Origin: Thermoleophilia bacterium
GTDB lineage: Bacteria > Actinomycetota > Thermoleophilia > Gaiellales > Gaiellaceae
Reading direction: 5' to 3'
NCBI GenBank assembly: GCA_013362295.1
Contig: JABFWJ010000238.1
Location: forward strand, 1 to 9,881
DNA: 9,881 bases
Shown here piece by piece: positions 5,757-9,881 of this stretch. The notes below the pieces were generated by a model, which made no database searches, was not told the origin of the DNA, and saw only the letters and a list, made by a program, of their open reading frames with translations. Positions within the stretch are counted from its first letter, which is position 1, and each line of letters opens with the position of its first letter. A program made the translations under genes and the position numbers.

Positions 5757-6998
5757 ATGAAGAGACGCAGCATCGTCGCGCTCTCGCTCGTCGTCGTCCT
5801 CGCCGCCGCGCTGACGGCTGCGACGTCCGGCGCGACCAAGAGAGCGGCGGCGAACAGCATCACCGTGTGGCTGCAGGTCGACGCGCAGTCCGGCTGGCCG
5901 GACATCGTCGCCGCGGCGAACAAGCAGTTCCAGTCCGATCATGCGGGAGCGACCGTGAACGTCCAGTATCAGAACTGGGGCGATCACCTGCAGAAGTTCG
6001 ACGCCACGCTCGCAGGCGGCGGCGGCGCGGACGTGATCGAGATGGGCAACACCGAGATGACGAAGTACATGGCCGCCGGCGCGTTCGCACCCCTCGACAA
6101 GTCGGCGTTCGACAACTCGGCGAACTGGCTCAAGGGTCTCGCCGCCTCCGGGAAGTTCGGCGGCAAGGTCTACGGCGTTCCGTACTACGCCGGCTCTCGC
6201 GTCGTGACCTATCGCAGCGACCTGTTCAAGAAGGCGGGCATCTCGAAGCTGCCGGCGACGACGGGCGAGTACGTGGCCGACGCCAAGAAGCTGCTCGCCG
6301 CGAACTCGAAGAAGGGCTTCTCGCCGCTCTACATCGCGGGCACCGACTGGTACGTCGCGATGAGCTTCGTCTTCGACTACGGCGGCGGGATCGCGACGCA
6401 GGTGAGCGGGAAGTGGAAGGGCCTGCTCAACTCGCCGAAGTCGATCGCCGGCCTCACCGCGTACAAGAACTTCTTCAACGCGACTTCGCGGGCGAGCAAG
6501 ACGACGGACGAGACGCACCCGAACCCGTACGACGTCTATGCGCAGGGGGGCGCGGCGTCGATGCTCGGCCCGAGCTGGTTCACCTGCTGCGTCGGGGCGA
6601 AGTTCAAGTCCGCGACGGCGCAGTTCGTGATGCCGGGCCGCGTCAAGGGCCAGGCGATCCCGGGCTTCCTCGGCGGCTCCGACCTGGCGGTGCCCGCGAA
6701 CAGCCCGAACAAGGCGCTCGCGAGCGACTGGATCAAGGACTTCACCAGCACGGCCTCCGAGAAGGCACTGCAGGCGAAGGGCAACATCCCGAACGCGACC
6801 AACCTGCTCGGCGCGAGTGTCAACGAGCGGGCGGCGTCGCGCAGCTGGTTCGTCCCGACCGCCAAGCACTGGGTCGACGTCGAGAACGGGAACGTCCTCC
6901 GCAACATGCTGGCGCAGATCCTGAGCGGCAAGCTGTCGGTCAAGCAGGCAGCGAACTCGGCCAGCGACAACATCGCATCGGTGCTGAACCAGTCCTGA
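5757..6998 (+). CDS. Extracellular sugar-binding protein, family 1 (DasA-like)
   Basis: This 413-residue solute-binding protein should capture the sugar outside the membrane and deliver it to the two permeases downstream. Residues 1 to about 25-31 are a Sec-type signal peptide (basic MKRRS, long hydrophobic core, A-x-A-like cleavage region). No lipobox cysteine is present. The mature part shows the SBP_bac_1 pattern: ITVWLQVDAQSGWPDIV, then ADVIEMGNTEMTKYMAAGAF (91-110), then VYGVPYYAGSRVVTYRSDLF. These phrases resemble the chitobiose binder DasA of Streptomyces, so a GlcNAc oligosaccharide is the favoured ligand, though other CUT1 substrates are possible. A vicinal pair Cys277-Cys278 could form a disulfide or a binding-site feature. 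ATG at 5757 follows a GGGGG motif (5745-5749) by seven bases. An in-frame ATG at 5688 overlaps the promoter and was rejected. Confidence 0.9.
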   Translation: MKRRSIVALSLVVVLAAALTAATSGATKRAAANSITVWLQVDAQSGWPDIVAAANKQFQSDHAGATVNVQYQNWGDHLQKFDATLAGGGGADVIEMGNTEMTKYMAAGAFAPLDKSAFDNSANWLKGLAASGKFGGKVYGVPYYAGSRVVTYRSDLFKKAGISKLPATTGEYVADAKKLLAANSKKGFSPLYIAGTDWYVAMSFVFDYGGGIATQVSGKWKGLLNSPKSIAGLTAYKNFFNATSRASKTTDETHPNPYDVYAQGGAASMLGPSWFTCCVGAKFKSATAQFVMPGRVKGQAIPGFLGGSDLAVPANSPNKALASDWIKDFTSTASEKALQAKGNIPNATNLLGASVNERAASRSWFVPTAKHWVDVENGNVLRNMLAQILSGKLSVKQAANSASDNIASVLNQS

Positions 6999-7010
6999 GC
7001 TGAACCAGTC
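6983..7010 (+). repeat. 12-bp direct repeat across the binding-protein stop codon
   Basis: The sequence GCTGAACCAGTC occurs at 6983-6994 and again at 6999-7010, a period of 16 bases, with the TGA stop of the binding-protein gene (6996-6998) between the copies. It looks like a small local duplication that added a spacer before the permease gene. Confidence 0.6.
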
Positions 7011-7017
7011 GAAAGCT

Positions 7018-7989
7018 GTGCTCGATTCCAGCAGTAACGCCGCCGCCGGGACGCTCTTGGGGACGTCCCGGCGGCGGCGTCGTCTCGGGGTTCGCGCCGC
7101 GCACGCGGCCGTTCCCTACGCGCTGATCCTGCCGGTGGTCGCGGTGATCGGCGTCATCCTCGGCTATCCGCTCTACTGGCTCGTGAAGCTCTCGACGGAG
7201 CGCTACGGCCTCTTCGAGCTGATCCGCCACGCGGGGGTGTCGGTCGGCCTCGCCAACTACCACTCCGTCCTGCACGACTCCATCTTCTGGCGCACCCTGC
7301 TGCGCACCGTCGTCTTCACCACGGCGAACGTCGTGCTGACGATGGTGCTCGGGATGGCGATCGCGCTCCTGCTCGTGCGCGTGAGCGCCGTCGTGCGCGT
7401 GCTCCTCAGCTCCGGGCTCGTGCTCGTCTGGTCGATGCCGGTCGTCGTCGCGGTCCAGGTCTGGTACTGGATGACGAACTTCGAGAACGGTGTCGTCAAC
7501 TACGTGCTGACGGAGCTCCACGTCGGGAACTTCTTCCACCACGACTGGTACGTGACGACGTTCTCGCAGTTGAGCCTCGTCACGTTGCTGATCGTGTGGG
7601 GCGCGCTGCCGTTCGTCGTGATCACGCTCTACGCCGGGCTGGCGCAGGTGCCGGGCGACCTCGTCGAGGCGGCGGAGGTCGACGGCGCGCGCTCGTGGCG
7701 CATCTTCCTCGACATCACGTTGCCGATCCTGCGACCGATCGTCCTGATCCTGACGAGCCTCTCGATCATCTGGGACTTCGGCGTCTTCACGCAGCCGTAC
7801 CTGTTGATCGGTCAGTCGAAGATCACGTCCGGCAACTACCTGATGAGCATCTACCTCTTCGAGGAGGGCTACTTCAAGAGCGACTTCGGGCGCGGCGCCG
7901 CGATCTCGATCCTGATGCTGCTGATGGTCGCCGCGTTGAGCGTCGTCTACGTACGGAAGATGGTGCGGATGGGAGAAGCGGTTCAGTGA
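7018..7989 (+). CDS. ABC sugar transporter permease, MalF/DasB type
   Basis: This 323-residue inner-membrane permease of the CUT1 class has six predicted membrane helices, the first at about residues 33-55. The conserved cytoplasmic EAA loop, which docks onto the ATPase, reads EAAEVDGARSWRIFLDITLP (217-236). The N-terminus is polar and arginine-rich (TSRRRRRLG at 16-24). GTG at 7018 is the only reasonable start. Its ribosome-binding site is poor (GAAAG two bases away), and the codons for the N-terminal tail lie in a long perfect hairpin (7037-7080). A TTG at 7057 inside the hairpin loop is a less likely alternative. The gene follows the binding protein by 19 bases and overlaps the next permease by four. 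Together they should form the heterodimeric channel. Confidence 0.92.
   Translation: MLDSSSNAAAGTLLGTSRRRRRLGVRAAHAAVPYALILPVVAVIGVILGYPLYWLVKLSTERYGLFELIRHAGVSVGLANYHSVLHDSIFWRTLLRTVVFTTANVVLTMVLGMAIALLLVRVSAVVRVLLSSGLVLVWSMPVVVAVQVWYWMTNFENGVVNYVLTELHVGNFFHHDWYVTTFSQLSLVTLLIVWGALPFVVITLYAGLAQVPGDLVEAAEVDGARSWRIFLDITLPILRPIVLILTSLSIIWDFGVFTQPYLLIGQSKITSGNYLMSIYLFEEGYFKSDFGRGAAISILMLLMVAALSVVYVRKMVRMGEAVQ
7037..7080 (+). repeat. Perfect 16-bp inverted repeat (strong RNA hairpin)
   Basis: ACGCCGCCGCCGGGAC at 7037-7052 and GTCCCGGCGGCGGCGT at 7065-7080 are exact reverse complements separated by a 12-base loop. The very stable stem lies just after the binding-protein gene and within the first codons of the first permease. 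No T run follows, so it is not a standard Rho-independent terminator. It may protect the upstream binding-protein mRNA or reduce expression of the permeases, as seen for other binding-protein operons. This role is inferred. Confidence 0.8.
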
Positions 7990-8831
7990 CCGCGCGCCGC
8001 AGAGGTCGCCGCCTCCGGCAGACGGGGTGGAACATCGTCGGGCTCGTGGTGTTCGTCGTGATGGTCTTCCCGGTCTTCTGGATGATCTCGACGGCGTTCA
8101 AGACCGACGACCAGATCGTCGGCGAGAAACCGACCTGGCTGCCGCTGCACCCGACGCTCGCGCACTTCCGCGACGCGATCGACCGGCCGTTCTTCTGGGA
8201 CGACGTGAAGAACAGCCTGATCGTCGTCAGCGTCACGGTCGCGATCTCGATCGTGCTGGCGTTCCTGGCCGCCGTCGCGCTCGCCCGCTACCGCTTCGGC
8301 GGCCGCAAGCTCTTCGTCGTGCTCGTGATCGGAATCCAAATGCTCCCGCAGGCCGGGCTGATCATCCCACTCTATGTCGTGCTCGCGCGCTACCACCAAG
8401 TGAACGCGCTGAGCGGGCTGATCGTCACGTACATGACGTTCGTCCTCCCCTTCTGCGTCTGGACGCTGCGCGGCTTCCTGCTCGGCATCCCGAAGGACCT
8501 GGAGGAGGCCGCGATGGTCGACGGCTCGACGCGGCTCGGCGTCTTCGTGAAGATCCTGCTGCCGCTGATGGGGCCGGGGCTCGTCGCGACGTCCGTGTTC
8601 GCGTTCATCACGACGTGGAACGAGTACATCTTCGCGCGCGTCCTCCTCAACGACCAGCAGAAGCAGACGGTGACCGTCTGGCTCTCGTACTTCCTCGGCA
8701 GCAGCCGCCACACGGACTGGGGCGCGCTGATGGCGGCCTCGACACTGACCGCAATCCCGGTGATCGTCTTCTTCCTGCTCGTACAACGCCGGATCGCGTT
8801 CGGGCTCACCGCGGGCGCGGTCCGGGGATGA
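7986..8831 (+). CDS. ABC sugar transporter permease, MalG/DasC type
   Basis: This 281-residue partner permease has six predicted membrane helices, the first at about residues 15-37 (WNIVGLVVFVVMVFPVFWMI). The MalG-type features are present: STAFKTDDQI after helix 1, NSLIVVSVTVAISI in helix 2, ARYRFGGRKLF in the following loop, and the EAA loop EEAAMVDGSTRLGVFVKILLP (173-193). The tail is short (VQRRIAFGLTAGAVRG), as usual. GTG at 7986 overlaps the first permease's stop (GTGA) and follows GGGAGAAG at 7971-7978 by seven bases, so the start is well supported. The gene ends overlapping the GH3 enzyme's ATG by four bases (ATGA), which ties uptake to hydrolysis of the imported sugar. Confidence 0.94.
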   Translation: MTARRRGRRLRQTGWNIVGLVVFVVMVFPVFWMISTAFKTDDQIVGEKPTWLPLHPTLAHFRDAIDRPFFWDDVKNSLIVVSVTVAISIVLAFLAAVALARYRFGGRKLFVVLVIGIQMLPQAGLIIPLYVVLARYHQVNALSGLIVTYMTFVLPFCVWTLRGFLLGIPKDLEEAAMVDGSTRLGVFVKILLPLMGPGLVATSVFAFITTWNEYIFARVLLNDQQKQTVTVWLSYFLGSSRHTDWGALMAASTLTAIPVIVFFLLVQRRIAFGLTAGAVRG

Positions 8832-9881
8832 ACGAGCTCGCGGCTCGTTGCATCTTCCCGAGCTTCCCGGGCGCGGACGTGCCCGACTGGGCCCGCCGCT
8901 TCCTCGCGGGCGGCGGGGGCGGGATCGTCCTGTTCGCCTACAACGTTCCGTCGCACGACGAGCTTGCCGCGCTCTGCGCCGCCCTCCGCGCCGAGCGCCC
9001 GGACCTCCTCCTCGCGATCGACGAGGAGGGCGGGGACGTCACGCGGCTCGAGTGGCAGACCGGCAGCTCGTACCCCGGCGCCGCAGCGCTCGGCGCGGTC
9101 GACGACGTCGAGGCGACGGAGGCGATCGCCGCATCGATCGCCTCCGAGCTCGCCTCTGTCGGCGTGAACTGGAACCTCGCGCCCGTCGCCGACGTGAACG
9201 TGCCGGCGAACCCGGTGATCGGCTCGCGGGCGTTCGGCTCGGACGCGACGCTCGTCGCGCGCCATGTCTCCGCCTTCGTCCGCGGCACGCAGAGCCGGCG
9301 CGTGGCCGCCTGCGCGAAGCACTTCCCGGGGCACGGTTCGACCGAGCAGGACTCCCACCTCGAGCTGCCCACGCTGCGCGGCGATCTCGAGTGCGGCCTG
9401 CCGCCCTTCGCCGCAGCGATCGAAGCCGGCGTGAGATCGATCATGACCGCGCACATCCGCGTCACCGAGCTGCCGGCAACCGTCGACCAGGCCGTGATCG
9501 GCGCGCTGCTGCGCGAGCGGCTCGGCTTCGACGGCGTCGTGCTCGCCGACGCGCTGGAGATGAAAGGCGTGAGCGCGCTGTTCGGCATCGAGGAGGCAGG
9601 CGTGCGCGCTCTGCAGGCAGGGTGCGACGCGGTGATCGTCGGGCACGACGTCGGCGAGGACGACGTCGAGCGCCTGCGGGCCGCACTCGCGTCGCGCGTC
9701 GACGAAGCCCGCCTGCAGGAGGCCGCGGATCGCGTCGCCGCGCTCGCAGCCTGGGCCCAGCCGCAGGCCCGGCCGGCGGATCGCAGCGCGGCGGTCGAGA
9801 CGGCGCGCCGCGCGGTCCGCGTCGAAGGCGACGTCACGCTCGACCGTGCCGCGCGGATCGACGAGCAGCGGCCCGTCGCGA
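8828..9881 (+). CDS. nagZ: GH3 beta-N-acetylhexosaminidase, NagZ type (3' end outside window)
   Basis: The first 351 residues are visible and no stop is reached. GH3 enzymes of this type remove terminal beta-linked GlcNAc. Visible motifs are IDEEGGDVTRLE (64-75), KHFPGHGSTEQDSH (164-177) carrying the Asp175/His177 dyad typical of NagZ acid-base chemistry, the MTAHIRVTELP segment, and VVLADALEMKGV with the likely nucleophile Asp241. Position 70 is Asp where many NagZ proteins have Arg (EGGRV); this variant looks normal for actinobacteria, from memory. There is no signal peptide, so it acts in the cytosol on imported disaccharide. After the barrel the frame continues into sequence (ETARRAVRVEGDVTLDRAAR) suggesting a second domain, as in the longer actinobacterial GH3 enzymes. 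The ATG overlaps the permease stop by four bases. Substrate (chitobiose or cell-wall muropeptide sugar) is undecided. Confidence 0.9.
   Translation, partial: MNELAARCIFPSFPGADVPDWARRFLAGGGGGIVLFAYNVPSHDELAALCAALRAERPDLLLAIDEEGGDVTRLEWQTGSSYPGAAALGAVDDVEATEAIAASIASELASVGVNWNLAPVADVNVPANPVIGSRAFGSDATLVARHVSAFVRGTQSRRVAACAKHFPGHGSTEQDSHLELPTLRGDLECGLPPFAAAIEAGVRSIMTAHIRVTELPATVDQAVIGALLRERLGFDGVVLADALEMKGVSALFGIEEAGVRALQAGCDAVIVGHDVGEDDVERLRAALASRVDEARLQEAADRVAALAAWAQPQARPADRSAAVETARRAVRVEGDVTLDRAARIDEQRPVA

Noticed and set aside
4836..6869. 677-codon minus-strand open frame
   Set aside because: Antisense to the GntR and binding-protein genes, crosses their regulatory gap and shows only Arg-rich shadow composition.
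7037..7080. Rho-independent terminator
   Set aside because: The stem is strong but is followed by CGTCTCGGGG-type sequence with no T run, and the operon continues with overlapping genes.
8390..9646. 418-codon minus-strand open frame
   Set aside because: Antisense to the permease and GH3 gene, whose catalytic motifs are intact on the + strand.

Overview
The window is high-GC DNA with dense, overlapping genes, frequent GTG starts and a DasR/Das-type aminosugar locus. This suggests an actinobacterium. The style of the permease tail, the PRC-barrel genes and the two-domain GH3 enzyme would fit Thermoleophilia (Gaiellales/Solirubrobacterales-like), but that placement is inference from protein style. 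No RNA gene, CRISPR array or insertion sequence was seen.

Left part (1-2487). A truncated APC-type permease tail runs on the + strand and collides with a four-gene minus-strand cassette. In transcription order the cassette is a small predicted lipoprotein (2487-2098), an NRAMP-fold metal transporter with altered metal-site residues (2101-875), and two small PRC-barrel proteins (875-543 and 546-307). Each junction overlaps by 1 or 4 bases, so the four are almost certainly co-translated. This cassette is the least conventional part of the window.

Middle (2563-3747). nagA (N-acetylglucosamine-6-phosphate deacetylase) is on the minus strand. It diverges from the sugar-uptake genes across a 93-bp regulatory region with two DasR-like operators. 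Both divergent transcripts appear to be leaderless.

Right part (3748-9881). On the + strand lie a MsiK/UgpC-type ABC ATPase, a GntR/HutC (DasR-like) regulator, a DasA-like solute-binding protein, two ABC permeases and a cytosolic GH3 beta-N-acetylhexosaminidase (NagZ-type), which runs off the window. The proposed pathway imports a GlcNAc-containing oligosaccharide such as chitobiose, cleaves it in the cytosol with the GH3 enzyme and, after phosphorylation by a kinase not present here, deacetylates GlcNAc-6-P with NagA. Five copies of a TGGT-N4-ACCA-like operator flank nagA, the ATPase gene and the binding-protein gene. This points to one local regulon run by the embedded GntR protein.
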